Positions 22,171 through 35,475 of a DNA stretch of 64,000 bases are shown here, piece after piece. The first letter of the stretch is position 1, and every line of letters begins with the position of its first letter. The translations under genes and the position numbers were made by a program. The stretch is from Apostichopus japonicus (lineage: Eukaryota > Echinodermata > Holothuroidea > Aspidochirotida > Stichopodidae): the NCBI RefSeq assembly GCF_037975245.1, contig NC_092569.1:17589501-17653500 (forward strand), given 5' to 3'. The notes beneath the pieces were generated by a model that was not told the origin of the DNA, did not search any database, and was given only the letters and a program-made list of their open reading frames with translations.

Positions 22171-22738
22171 AATTCTAAAGTATTGCGATAAACAAATGGA
22201 ACCTGTAAACCACCGTATCAAAGAGTCCGCAAAGACATTCCCCTACTACTTGTACAATTACCATAAGGATTTCTACAAACAAGGAGTACGGCTTTCGATC
22301 AACGTTGAAAGAATTCTAAAGTATTGCGATAAACAAATGGCACCTGTAAAACCACCGTATCGAAGAGTCCACAAAGACATTCCCCTACTACTTGTACAAT
22401 TACCATAAGGATTTCTACAAACAAGGAGTACGGCTGTCGATCAACGTTGAAAGAATTCTAAAGTATTGCGATAAACAAATGGAACCTGTAAAACCACCGT
22501 ATCGAAGAGACAACAAAGACATTCCCCTATTACTTGTACAATTACCATAGGGATTTCAACAAAAAAAGGAGTACGGCTATCGATCAACGTTGAAAGAATT
22601 CTAAAGTATTGCGATAAACAAATGGAACCTGTAAAACCACCGTATCGAAGAGACCACAAAGACATTCCCCTACTACTTGTACAATTACCATAGGGATTTC
22701 TACAAATAAGGAGTACCCCTATCGATCAACGTTGAAAG
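22171..22738. repeat. 142-bp minisatellite, 4 copies (unit A)
   Basis: Copies begin with AATTCTAAAGTATTGCG at 22171, 22312, 22454 and 22597 (periods 141-143) and end at the AATTGTCGTGAC junction. The same repeat has 2 copies at 35193-35475 and 3 copies at 46961-47373. The period is not a multiple of 3, so the open frames across it are not a gene. Confidence 0.95.
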
Positions 22739-24357
22739 AATTGTCGTGACTTTCAAAGAGCAATGGTCTTCAAATGACATGAATTTGCTCCTCCAACTTA
22801 GAACTAAACCTACAAATATAAACTATACCGATTGATGACTTTGTCGTGACGATGGTCACAGGTGTGAAATCACTGAGTTCGAAAGTCCATATTTATGTTA
22901 GTTATAAAATACGTCCTTGAACACTACACAGATCTCAAACTAACATTTTAATCTTGACGTGAAATTTAGCCATGTTTGATATCTCCGTCATTACAGCTTA
23001 ACAACTACATTTGTCCTAAATAAATGCATGATTTTTATTCTTGATAAATTAACATGCATCCCGCAAATTAATTAACGGTCTAACCGCCATGTTGCTAAAA
23101 AAAATAATGGTTTATGTTGGTAAAAAAAGGTTGATGATGCCATAAACAGTAGAGGATGAACTTCAACAATGATCCATCCAGAATCGATCTTTATAAACAA
23201 AACTGAACAATGTCACGTCACCAACGATATTGGATAATTCTGCACGCCGAGGATAAAACTAACGAGCAAATGGAGACCAGTTCCTCGATCCAGCAAGAAT
23301 CACGACATTTTGCCGCCTTAAACAAAGTAGATTTTAGCACCAAACTAAAGTTTTGTATTCTGGAAGAACCAATTAGGCACCTCTACCTCAAATATTCCAT
23401 TTCGTCTCGAATCTCCAAAAGGAATATATGTGGAATACGGGGATTCAGCGAAAGGCACACTCAGACAATAACGGAGTGATAATGTATTCACCAATAGATG
23501 CACACAGCTTTACTACTTCTAGGAGGCTTAAAGCCAAAGCCAAGTCCCTCTAACTACAAGACCCGTAACAATAGTATTTTACAGCATTGAATAATTAAAT
23601 ACATTCATTCATTCATAGGAACAAAAAGTATGAAAGCAGCATTGTAAACTCGCAGTTTATGGTCTATTGACGAACATGCCATCCTTATCATTTTAAGTGA
23701 CAATTAAAATCATGACGTTTGCAAAGGTTTTTGTTAAGACTTTTCCTACGGTATTTTCACCTTTAAAGATTCGCTATATGTGTTATATTGATCAGGAAAA
23801 TCCAATACATATGTTATTGCAAGAATAAAAGAAAGCTGAAAGAATATATACCTTCATTTTCACTGCATTGCAGTCAAAAGTATCTTTATCACCTGTATCC
23901 TTCAATTTGTTGTCGTAATTTTCATATTAAACTCAACTACTAGTATGCGCATTGCTTGGATATTTTTGCTATTCTTTAACATGAGATTTACACAAAGGAC
24001 GCAACCATCTTACGATCTTTCAACAAAAATGTATTTACACTTTACTTTCTAGCACAATAAATGTGTTCTTCACTCCCATGATATTGCTTACAGGGGAAAG
24101 CAGTATATAAGGGTCGGGGAGGGGGATGCACATAGGGAGTTTGGGGCTTGGTGGCGGTGTAATATCCAGCTCATCCTTTCCGCAAGTTGCAAAACTGCGT
24201 AGAATATGTAAATCTGTAGGTGGCCTTGAGCTTTTGAAATATCCACCACATCAGAAACTAAGAGAAGAAGTTCACACTGGCTACCCATGTTACCATTATT
24301 AAGCTCCTTCTTTTATCGTCAAGACTACAGACTAGGAAGAAATAATATTTCAGTGCG

Positions 24358-25817
24358 TTTGTCCTCTTCTTAAGAAGCCTACTCTCCCACCGGAATTGAA
24401 AAATCTCAGACCGGTGAGTAACCTCCAATTTATCTCCAAGCTTGTGGAGAAAGTTGTAGCGAATCAAGTTTTGCAACATTGTAATCGTCATTGCCCTTTA
24501 CCTGTATTTCAGTCCGCATATAGACAGCACGATTCCACTGAGACTGCCTTGCTCAAGATTCATTCAGAAATCATGCAGTCTATTGATAAACAAAATGTTG
24601 TGCTTATGGTACTTCTAGACCTCAGTTCCGCCTTTGATACGGTAGATCATTCTGTTTTGGTGAACATTTTGGAACATGACTTTGGTATTAAGAACACTGC
24701 TCTCAACTGATTCATCAATTACCTTGGGACCAGGTCACAGTTTGTCTCGCTAGATGGTGTATATTCCGAGGAAATCCCTGTCGAGCATGGAGTTCCACAA
24801 GGCTCGTGTCTAGGTCCGCTGTGTTTCACACTGTACACATCATCTCTATTTAATGTCATTTCTACACATCTGGACACAGGTTTTGCTTATGCTGATGATA
24901 CTCAGTTGATTCACAGCTTTAAACCGCAGCATAACACCACAGAAATCGATGCTTTCAATCTTATGCAAAATTGTATCTCTGATATTTGGGATTGGATGGC
25001 TGCTCATAAATTGAAGCTGAACGATAGTAAAACTGAGTTCATTATTCTCGGCACTCCAGTCCAGCTCACAAAGGTCGTCAATAAATCTATCAGGGTTGGT
25101 GGTGCTTCCATTGCTTCTTGTGATCAAGTCCGCAACCTCGGGGTTATTTTCGACAAACACATGAAAATGGATAAACATATCAGTAAAGTTTGCAAGACTG
25201 GTTTCTATTATATTTTTAATTTAAAGAAGATTAGGACACATATGTCTTCTAGAACTATGAGTACATTGGTTCATTCATTCATTCACAGCCATTTGGATTA
25301 TTGTAATAGTTTGCTCCATGGTATTCCAAGGTATCTGATTCAGAGACTGCAACGTCTGCAGAACAGCGCAGCCAGGCTTGTTGTAGACATCTATGACTTC
25401 AACACACCATCGTTGAGTATCCTCCATTCTTTGCACTGGTTGCCTGTTGAATTCAGAATTAAGTTCAAAGTACTGCTCCTGGTGTATAAGTGCATTCATG
25501 GAATGGCACCCGCCTATTTGTCGGATCTGTCCTTCCAGGTCAATACTCGTTATACCTTGCGTTCTAGCAATACACTCACTCTCACTGTTCCCAGAACTAA
25601 ACTGAAAACCTATGGCGACCGTGCCTTTCCATCAGCCGGGCCCAAGCTCTGGAATGGTCTGCCCATATCTGTGCGGAGTTCTCCCACTCTCATTCAGTTC
25701 AAGTCTTGCTTGAAGACTCATTTTTTTTAAGTTGGCTTTCTATTAGGGTTGTACAGCGCTATTGAATCATTCGTAGATTTTAGCGCTTTATAAGTTCATT
25801 TATTATTATTATTATTG
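24358..25817 (+). mobile_element. 5'-truncated L2/CR1-like non-LTR retrotransposon
   Basis: The element interrupts sequence that is continuous in sister units: left flank CAGTGCG (24351-24357) and right flank ATCATGCTG are adjacent at about 37096 and 49056. The insert is 1460 bp and ends in an ATT repeat after a 3' tail containing GTACAGCGCTATTGAA and TTAGCGCTTTATAAG. It starts inside the reverse-transcriptase region, so the endonuclease and earlier parts are missing. No clear target-site duplication is present. Confidence 0.88.
24360..25731 (+). pseudogene. Reverse transcriptase of L2/CR1-like element, C-terminal part with in-frame stop
   Basis: One frame runs from the start of the insert to TAA at 25729-25731. 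It begins CPLLKKPTLPPELKN, the entry of the RT domain in this group, followed by LRPVSNLQFISKLVEK, LLDLSSAFDTVDHSVL (first catalytic Asp region), GVPQGSCLGP, and AYADDTQL (the YADD catalytic box). The RLQRLQNSAARLV, LHWLPV and LWNGLP segments are the usual C-terminal tail of L2/CR1/Daphne-type proteins. A TGA at 24708-24710 sits where this family normally has Trp and is the only internal stop. With the 5' truncation and no endonuclease, the copy cannot move by itself. Clade assignment is from motif memory. Confidence 0.88.
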
Positions 25818-26159
25818 ATCATGCTGTCGAATAAACGAAGCATCTGTATAGCGTTATAAAATTAGTATCGACGAAGGAAATAGGAAAGTGAATATAATAT
25901 CTTATTTCATGTGGAAAAAAATCATGCATAACATGTATTAATTTTTCAACTGAAATTTCATATGAACATTTTCTTTATAATTTGATATTGAACAAGAACC
26001 AAGTGAGAAAGGTCTAGGCCTATTCCGTTTTGAAAGGTTCAATGAAATTTATCCAATAGGATATGATAGATATGAAACCCTTATAATTATAAATTTTTAC
26101 TTCGTTAAAGAGTTAACCTTTCCTTCACAATGATAGAATTAACATGTTCTATTTGATGT
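25818..26159. other. Flank between the retrotransposon and the gene 4 promoter
   Basis: AT-rich sequence continuing the unit flank. It matches 37098-37430 and 49058-49390. No gene or element seen. Confidence 0.7.
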
Positions 26160-26384
26160 ACGGTTGTCATTGGAACTCATCTACATAACTAGAACATACA
26201 GCTATCATATTAAAAGTATATTGTATTGCACATGATGGAACTTCACCTTTACGGTTGTTAGGGAATGATCATCTATCCCAGTATGTCATTCACAAGACAC
26301 CTCTATGGGGGAAAATTTGAGATTTAATATCACTTCTTCTTGAGCTCTCAACCTGAAAACATCAGCCCAGAACAACTCGGCAAG
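26160..26384 (+). promoter_or_regulatory. Putative proximal promoter and 5'UTR of gene 4
   Basis: Conserved almost base for base before genes 5 and 6. Shared landmarks are ACGGTTGTTAGG at 26251-26262 (134 bp before ATG, with a Myb-like CNGTTR core), GGGAATGATCATCTATCCCA, and CATTCACAAGACACC. Only the 12-mer is clearly shared with gene 2. Conservation between young copies is weak evidence for function; the 12-mer shared with gene 2 is stronger. Confidence 0.42.
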
Positions 26385-29300
26385 ATGCATCTTTTTATTT
26401 CATTCTGTATTTTCGGAGCTTTTGTCTCAAGTCTCCAAGTGTCAGGAAACACAATGGTAAGTTTCTTATCTGTTCATTTCATAGAATGCTTCATTTTGTA
26501 TTGAAACTTTAACTATATTACCAAACATTAAATTGTTGTTGTCATGATGTGATAGAAACTGAGTGATTTAGATTTTTAAGTTGTATAAATTGCCGTCCGT
26601 CCTTAATGTTTTTTTTTTCTGCAATGCATTCGTTTTAATTTTATTTCCAAACTGTTAACATTTTCTGGTAGTTGAGTTAATTAACGAACAACTGAACAAA
26701 CTTAAAGAAAGTTAAACGTTTTTTTTTTTTAACTGTCTGATGAATCTCGATCGATTGATAGTTACAACTCATTGAGGATTAATTTATCTGAAAACTCAAT
26801 TCGGATTTAATTTTCTGGTAGTACATTATCTTTTTAGTTCAGGAAGGTCGCATCATGAACGATGGTGTTAAAGGGATAAAACCTCAAAGGACCTAAAGTG
26901 AGCGAAAAACATGAGAGTCAACTAGTAGAGCGTTACAGTTGATAGTTGATGTTACAGTTCTGTGTGTAATCGAATTATGGCTCAGATTGAGCATCCGAAA
27001 ATTACAAACAATCATGTTTGGTAGACTTTAAACCAGATTGTGTAATGTAGAGGTTTAAACCGGTCCATCACGTTCGTATTTTCATTAATTCATACTAACC
27101 CTACGACTACTAGAGCAAACTGATCGAAGGGAAAAATTTTGAAGAACAGATCAATTCATGGTTGTTACAACATGTACTAATAACCGAAACAAGCATAACC
27201 GTTCTTGCAATCGTAAAAGCTTTACCTATACAGAAGAACATCGTTGACACTTAATATAGTGTTCTTCTAAAAACATTTTATAATTTATTTATCAGTTTAA
27301 AAGAAATACTTCTCTCTTTTCTTCTCTCTTTATTTAAATTATAAAATAAAATATTTTACTCGGTGGCACATATGATTATTAAAAAAAAATTATGTATATA
27401 ATGTCTAATATCTAAAACATTTTCGAACAGTATCGGCTGTTTCCTTTAAATTACCTTTGTAAATTTCACAACAATATTACTAAACTTCATTCAGTACCTT
27501 CGCAAAATAATCAAAATATACTTAATTTTCTCATGTTGCGATGTATTACTTGCAAGAGGATTTTTAAAATATAATATTTTATTCGATGACACATATTATT
27601 AGGAAAAATATATCTATACAATGTCTCATATCTAAAACAATTTTCGAAAAGTAGCAGATAATTCCTCCAAAATAGCTTTGTAAATTTCACTGCAATGTTA
27701 TAAAACTTTATTCAGTACCTTATCAAAATCATTGAAATTACATTTAAACTTAAACAGATTTGTTTTAATTTATGTCTCATGTTGCGATGTTTTACCTGTA
27801 AGAAGATTTTTAAGTAATATTAAAAACATTGGCAATCAAACACGTGGTTGATATAAAATTTTCTAAGTTATGAAAACGTATGATGCGATAGTAACTTTAA
27901 ATTCAACAAATCGAGGTCGTTTGTGTAACCATCCATTAACGTTGACATGGAACTTGATTGTTTCTCTATACTTTTTAGAATAAAGTTACGCGTTAACTCT
28001 GTCTCTATGATAACGCCATACCCTTGATATTACCTTTGGTCAGTAGGTATATCTTTATACCCTTTGATATTACCTTTGGTCAGTAGGTATTTCTTCTAAA
28101 CATTATCTTTCATTTTTCATTAACTCTCTATGACCTTTGCATTATGTGCCACTACTATCCTGTAAACTTTCAATCTTTAACAGTACTATATGAAGCAAAA
28201 TATGTTGTCTACTAAACAGAATTACATCTAATTTAACGTCTCTTTAAAGAGTTTAAGAGTATTACAAATCTCCCAAAATATATCTTAATATAGTATTTAG
28301 ATTTATTTTTCTTCGAAACATGACTCACAACGTGCCAAAAGCTTTACGCATCATAACTAACTTTAATTCAAAATGAATAATTGATAAGCAATGGTAACAA
28401 TGTCAATAATATAGATTACCAATATTATCAATACTATGAAGAATTACAAGTTTTAGTTTTATTATTGTTTTTTTTTTGTTAGAAATTCCATAAAATTTAT
28501 TTGATTTTTTTCCGCTTTATGTGCAAAATATTAAGGGCAACTGATATTAGGTCCCATAATAGTTGTATGCTACTTAAGTTTTACTCACCCCCCCCCCTTA
28601 ACTCATAGTATAAACACACTGGACCTATGTTAATGAGCCGATTACGTGGTATTATAGATTGCTATTACAGTCGTGATTTCGCTTAGTTGTAAGAAAAATA
28701 AAAATGACTGAACTTTAAAACTTTAACGTACTGGCATTATTGTTTATAATTGTCGTTATCTTCAACTGTAGCTTTAGCTTTGAAGAATAACGTAGGAATT
28801 TGCTATTTTCGTTAAATTGTATTAGCTAACTATACACAAAGGTCGAATATTTCCCATACCATTATTTTGCTTTTCTGAAAGATATCCGTTGTTTAGATTA
28901 AACTTTACTGAATGTGTATCAGATTTCAATCATCCGTTGAAAGAAATAACGTTGGTAAAGATCGCTTTTATTTTTTATATTTTTAATATTATTCTTTTGA
29001 AGTGACAAGTAAATTCTTGTTATACTGAGAAACATAATAATAGGTCATGTTGTAAAAAAAAACACAACTTCGAATTTTATTAAGATTCAAGTGAAATAAT
29101 AATGAGCACAATTCAATTTGTCCCGTGAAGTTATGTTTCCTCTTTAATTTATGATGGTTCTCCTATAAAAGAAATCATTGCTTTTTATATTCTCTCACAC
29201 ATTTTGTTCCATATTGTATGAAAGCCAAGAACTTTGCAACAAAGAACTAAAGAAGCTTTAAAAGGGAGCTTCTCATAGTCTCATATTGAAGCTGCATCTA

Positions 29301-32300
29301 TAGATCTCTGTAACAATTCAAGATATATATATAGTTCGCAAGTATCGTAGGAGTTTGCGAAGGTGTTGGACACTCAGCCTACATTGGTGGAGCTGCAAAA
29401 TTTAGTAGAGATCGGTATATATTTGATTTATCTTGGAGTCAAAATAACCTTGTTTTCATTTAGTACGGCAATACTTGCCTCTTCTCACATGCATATGCGA
29501 TTTGGTAAAAGTTAATTGTTTAGTCTAAATATAATATTGAAGTTAAGTATTCCCCTTCCGTGTGCTTATTTGATACCTTCCATTTAACAGACTTTCTGCA
29601 ATTGATTTTGACAATTTTAAAGTGAAAGTCACATATCTATGTAGGCAATTTTGCTCAATTATTCAAAATTTCATCATTCAATTGGTGAAGGTAAAAGTAG
29701 AAGGTTTTGATTTTTTTTCGAATGATTTGATATTTGTTAAATCAAGCGTATTGAGTTTATTAATTACTCTTAAATTACATTTAATTTGGTACCAAAAAAA
29801 GATGATGATGTCCTTGTTTATTATTTAAAATCTTAATTGCTTATTACGTTTAAAAGTGTTGTAATTTTTGATATGATTGTTTGCGACCGGTGTAATTCGC
29901 TTGACTGTTAAACATATTCTCTACAATACAGGACATGGAGAGAAATGAAGGTTTCACAAGGAATAAGAGAAGTACTAATTCAGGTAAGAAGGTGAATTTA
30001 TTTTACTGTGTTAATGACCAATTAAATACAAAACTAATGAATTGTTGATTCTACTGGAGTGCATGTAGTAGCCTTGTTTGCAACGGTGGTAGTGGTGTGA
30101 AAAACGGACAAGGCAGAGTTACCGGTGAATTTCCGTCAACAGAGCATGAAAACAAGGACTCATGTTGGAGAAGAAAATATGTATATTTTTTTCAGATAGT
30201 AACAACTTTGAACAATTTGTTGTACTTTCACAGATTCTTCTTACTTTTTCTATCAACAACCTGACTACCCTCGAGATTGTAAGGAAGTCTTTGAACAATG
30301 TGACGGGGAATCTTCAGACGGGGTCTACCTCATACAACCAGATGGATACCTTGAACCATTTCCTGTGTATTGTAACAACACTGTAGATGGTGGCAATTGG
30401 ATGGTATGATTTTAACTCTGTCTACATTAGCTTCCCAGCTTTCACAGACGACTGTAAAATAAAATAAAATGAATTGGTTTATTTCCATTGAATTGACTCG
30501 TAAACTTTCGTTTAGTATGAGTGCATGTTTACAAATGTTCTATACCTGCAAAAAAGAACAACGTAACATGATGCCTATGATTTATGAAGATCGATGTGAA
30601 CGTACTTTAAACATTAAGAAATACTCATGATGCTTAATATTAAAACATGTTCTTGATACATATACAGGTTATACAGCGACGCATGGACGGTGGTGTAGAA
30701 TTCAATCGTGACTGGGAGGATTATAAAAACGGTTTTGGCTTTCCACATCGCGATTTATGGCTGGGTAACGAGAAACTAGCTTACATTACAAATCAGAAAG
30801 ACTACGAAATAAGATTTGACTTTGTTTCAAAGAGCGGTGATCCACATTTCGCTAAGTACAACCTTTTCCGTGTGAGCGATGAAGGAACTTTGTACAAGCT
30901 GGTGGATGTTGGAGACTACGACTCGACAAGTACACTAAGTAAGTATTTTATTTCATAGTACTGATGTATGCTATGTTGTTTGATAGAGTGTTTATACAGG
31001 CTACATGTGCTACACTGAGCGAGAGACGTTTGTGATGCGCCTAGATTGCCGTAACTCCTGAAATTGACATATAATGCACTATAAATTGGAATTTTCCAGC
31101 TTCTCGCAGTAGGTACTGTTTATAGAAATGACACCGTTCAAAAATATTGTTTTATACACATAAAAAGAAGAAAAAAGCAAATGTGACTTGTACTTGGCTA
31201 AAATGGACTGCAGTATTTAAATATACAGTTTTAATATCGGTTCCCTGGCAAGAGTATCTCCTTCAGTATATCCTTCAATATGTAACTGGCATTGAAAATA
31301 TATGTGCAAATACCACAAACAGAACAGGTGACATTTCGATGCAGTTTGGTTTGAAGTTTATCATATCTTTAACAACGCAGAGCACCAATCATCTTACACC
31401 GACGTATGAAGTATAAATTATGATACATTTTAAAATAATCCAATGAATTTTTTCTTGTTTGATTTTAAGTTTAAACTAACGAATATAGTGTCAGTAATTC
31501 GCAAATACTCTTGTCTACCAATTTTTAACCTCTTATCATTTATCAAAGATACATGGTTAAACAAGTTACCAAGTCGTTATTTGAGACAGCATTTTTAAAG
31601 ATTTAGTTAAAGAACAAGGAGATATAGAACTCTTATTAACACAATTATTGTGATGACCAATTCTCTCAAAACTAGTCATAAAGAAAACCTACTAACTGAA
31701 AACAAATTGCCTATTGCCTATATGGTATACAACATTATAATAGGATTAATCACTGATATTGCTGCAAGACACGACCGTTACGTTACATATAGTACATTGG
31801 CTTTTTCGGTATTTTGAAATTTGACAATCATCGTCCAAAACTAGCCAGTATTACTAATATCGTTGCATACAACCAAATTTTGTTGGAAAAATATTGGGGA
31901 CGTAAGTATCCAACCAAATTTGGGTAAACCTTTGACCTTAAACAATTAAAATACACACGATAAATACGCACTTATCCAACCAAAAAATAAGAGTAAACCT
32001 TTGCCACAAAACAAGCAAAATTAAGTCAATAGGTTACAAGTGCAATGAAAAATATTTGCCCAACTTTATTACAGTGCAACATACGGTATAATATGAAATT
32101 GGAAAGGACCCAATTGCAAACTTATTTATCAGAAATGTACATTCTTAAAGTCAGCAAAGCATATCCAGTTCCGATTATATATGGTATACAACATTTTAAT
32201 AGTAGACTATCTCTTCGAGGAATAGCATATCTTGATAAACGTGAAAATAATGCAATTTCAGCCGTTTATTTGTCCTTAATAAGAAAATAAACATTTAAAA

Positions 32301-32640
32301 AACATATACATTAGCCCTATGGTTTAATATTCAATTGATTCCATACATTGTAACACAACGTATAATTAATTAACAGTTCTAACCAATTTCGTTCTTTTAT
32401 TTTATTGCAGGTTACGATGCTTTGCCTTACAACAAAGGAATGGCTTTTACAACAAGAGATCGCGACAATGACCTTAATTCTGCCAACTGTGCTAGTGGTT
32501 ATAACGGTTGGTGGTACAATTATCATTGTTCTTACACTTATCCCAATTATCCATGGAGTACTGGTCCTCATTGGCATAACTTTCCCGGCGGTAATCACAA
32601 CATCCAATACATAGAAATAAAGATACGTCCAGTTGAATAA
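26385..32640 (+). CDS. FReD gene 4, complete fibrinogen-like secreted protein, 264 aa
   Basis: Join 26385-26456, 29932-29983, 30234-30403, 30668-30938, 32411-32640; 795 bp, all GT-AG, phases 0,1,0,1. Residues 1-21 are a signal peptide (hydrophobic FISFCIFGAFV, likely cut after VSG). The linker, residues 25-41, has RNKR at 34-37, a furin-type motif. Domain landmarks: C57, C64, C88; sequon NNT 89-91; RRMDGG 102-107; GFGF 120-123; LWLGNEKLAYIT 128-139; DRDND 205-209 (calcium site); C215 and C228 with 12 residues between; NFPGG 245-249; end MKIRPVE-like with Ile for Met. Exons 3 and 4 are nearly identical to genes 5 and 6. Role inferred from the family: secreted recognition protein of coelomic fluid or tissue; ligand unknown. 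The number of domain cysteines is odd (five), so one may link two chains. Confidence 0.95.
27334..27800. repeat. Tandem duplication in intron 1, about 223-bp period
   Basis: The block with CGGTGGCACATA (27361) recurs as CGATGACACATA (27584), each followed by AATGTCTNATATCTAAAAC, a cytosine-poor stretch, TTCAGTACCTT and CATGTTGCGATGT. The duplication is also present in intron 1 of genes 5 and 6, so it predates the gene copies. Confidence 0.8.
28021..28098. repeat. Short tandem duplication, about 37 bp, unit B only
   Basis: TTGATATTACCTTTGGTCAG then TAGGTAT occurs twice in a row here. Genes 5 and 6 have one copy at the matching place (about 39112 and 51258). Confidence 0.75.
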
Positions 32641-33036
32641 AGAAGAAAACAAAATAGGTCACCACAGCTGTATGAAGATCGACATTAAATGGAAGCAACT
32701 GAAGAGCAATTTTCATTGGTGAACATGATTTTACTTAACTGACGTCAAAGCTCATTTTGGAAAATAAACGTGGATGCAGAAACCTTCATCGATGGTTCTT
32801 AATTCAGTTCTACTATGCATAAAGACGTCAAAGAATATGTGTGTTTTATAACAGCAGTTCGCTTTAGTTTGCTTAATGTCTAAACAGACTCATGCTTATT
32901 ATTTAATGAAGATAATAAAATTGTATCGTAAATTTAAAGAACATATTCTTCTTGTTATTAAAACATGTTTTTAAAGTAGACTACTCTATATTAAAAATAA
33001 ATCATACCTTTGCAATTGGCATCAGATTAAGGCTTT

Positions 33037-33405
33037 TATGATAATTATAATAATATATAAGTTCTTATTATAGCGCCAAATTCCAAAAAGCCTCTAGGCG
33101 CTTTATAAAACCTAAAACAAATAAAAACAAAAAGACAGAGAAATCAAAGGAATAAAAGTCTAGAAAACACATAAACGAAAATTAAACAGTATGTAAAATA
33201 CGAACACAAAAATGTTAAAACACGAGACAAACCTAAACAAAACAAAACAAAGGATAAGCACATAACATAGAGTTATACAAAAGTAACAGTCTAGATAAAA
33301 CCACGAGTATATAAAAGTGACAAAATCACGTAGAAAAACTAAAAAGATGTGTTTTAAACATTTTATTAAATATTGCGAGAGTTTTGGCAGTCTTTATGTC
33401 TTTTT
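33037..33405 (-). mobile_element. 369-bp interspersed insertion, second copy
   Basis: Same element and same borders as at 19777-20145: after GGCTTT and before GAGAGAGGGG. Absent from the matching sites after genes 5 and 6. Confidence 0.6.
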
Positions 33406-35192
33406 GAGAGAGAGGGGTTTGTGTTATTTTAGGCTTGTACGTTTGCAATGCGATTGAAACTCACCTTAAAGGAAAAAATAATCACAAGATGATGAAACCT
33501 TTCGTTCTTGCATCATCAATGGACACAATGGACGCAGACTTCTTACTAGCTTTCAATCAGAATCTATTGATACTTTACCTTTAAATTAAACTCGCTATTC
33601 ATTCACATGGTATTGTATAACTGTTGAGGAGGATGGTAGGGTGGGGGTAGCATGATTCCATTTGAAACTGTTTTAATATCCAGCTCATCCTCACCGCAGG
33701 TTGCGCAACTGCGATTAATAAATCATGTAGTTGGTATTAAGTTGAATTCTAATTTTCTAAGATTTTAAGAGTGAACGGAGCAACTTCAATGACTATATTA
33801 CCACCTACGAAGTAAATCTCTACCCTTCCCTAGCCTATTCTGCATTTCAACTGCTCATATTTGGAAATGATAACCATTGACAGTAACCTAGTTTATATTT
33901 TTATGTTCCAATGGCTTCTTGTTTAATCCTTTGACTGCCTAGCAATGTTTCTTCCATTCAAATTTTGTGTTGTTAAATTGTAGTTGTTAACAAAGTAATT
34001 GAAGATTACAACGCACTTTACCTTTGCAATGTCGCCCTTCTCGTCCTCGGATGGACCAATGACAAGAGCCCAAATCGACGTCAGTCTGTTACATCAGGGA
34101 GTAGTTATGAACAACTCCCTGGTTACATTGAACCGATACATAAGGCCGATCAGGCAGATAACGATGCATCATTTTAATAGGTGGATACCCAATTCATTTT
34201 CTAGCCTCTGGCTACACTATACTGCATATTGATAACACGCGACACCCTTATTTTACTCATGGAAAGCCCTCCTTTTATTGCCAAGACTAACGACTACAAC
34301 TTTACAAATATCAATCGATTCATGTCTCTGATAAATCTAAGGTTGGTATTAAAAGGCATGAAAGTAAAAGACCGGTATTTCGTATTGTTGCTTAGCTATT
34401 ACTAAACAATATTTTAATGTATAAATGGATCTCCATCCCTACTGTTGAATGGAATGACGATACGTAAGACTTTTGCTTATCTTCAGATCTCAACAGGGCT
34501 AACAAGAAAAATCCCGAAAGAGGAATCGCTAATATAAAACAAACTATTTTGTTTACAGTAATGTTTAGTGTTCCGTTACGTCTCGAATCTCCGAAAGGAA
34601 TATTTATGGAATACTGGCATACAGCGCGAGGCACACTCAGAAATTGCACATGATAACCACGATTCATTGTACACTATCATACCATTCATACTTCCAAAGT
34701 ATCTTCTTTAGCATCTTGCCGACTTCGTAATCAGTATCGACAACACCTTCCTTATTCTATCAAATTACATTCATCATCTCACTTGAGATCAAATTCTCAT
34801 CTGCCTCAATATTATATGTTATTAGTATTATTAGTATTCCTAATTTCGTAGCAGTAATAATTGTAAGGCAATAATTATTTACAATAAATAAACATGATAC
34901 ATTATGTCTTTTGCACCATATACTGGCCGTAACTTGTCTCCCGAGAAAATACCATGAACTTGTTCGGATGAAGTGGTTTACATTATAGCACATAGATAAA
35001 ATTGTTTGATGGGTGCTATTTGGTAATGTAGCCTGATTCTTGCGACCCGTGCACACTTTCAGCGTAATGGCAATCTCGTTTACAAACTAAATTTTAACAT
35101 ACCGTATCTTCAGGAGGACGTAAACATTTTCGTGAAGAAATAGAACGTTGAAGTATTTAAATTTTGATTTCATGCTGATGGCGTACAGACCG

Positions 35193-35475
35193 AATTCTAA
35201 AGTATTGCGATAAGCACATGGAACCTGTAAACCAACGTATCGAAGAGACCACAAAGACATTCCCCTATTACTTGTACAATTACCATAGGGATTTCTACAA
35301 ACAAGGAGTACGGCTGTCGATCAATGTTGAAAGAATTCTAAAGTATTGCGATAAACAGATGGAACCTGTAAAACCACCGAATCGAAGAGACCACAAAGAC
35401 ATTCCCCTACTACTTGTACAATTACCATAGGGATTTCTACAAATAAGGAGTACGGCTATCAATCAACGTTGAAAG
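35193..35475. repeat. 142-bp minisatellite, 2 copies (unit B)
   Basis: Copies start at 35193 and 35334. Same repeat as at 22171-22738. Confidence 0.93.

Larger units (their letters stand above)
17765..24357. repeat. Array unit A, 5' part: truncated intron 4, exon 5 and downstream flank
   Basis: From about 17765 the sequence matches intron 4 of gene 4 (from about 31322) and continues through exon 5 and about 5 kb of flank to match 37096 and, with gaps, 42555-49060. To the left of 17765 the match stops abruptly inside intron 4. The unit is therefore a copy lacking exons 1-4 of its own gene. Confidence 0.85.

Noticed and set aside
22196-22665. Open frames across the minisatellite
   Set aside because: The repeat period of 141-143 bp shifts frame between copies, so no continuous repeat protein is encoded.
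22171-22738. CRISPR-like array
   Set aside because: Units are long, contiguous and without spacers, in an animal genome.
23210-23479. 89-codon frame also seen at 35947-36219
   Set aside because: The third copy (near 47953) has a stop after five codons; no signal, domain or splice context.
24088-24288. 66-codon minus frame identical to 36824-37024
   Set aside because: Identity reflects recent duplication; in unit C the region is changed by indels.
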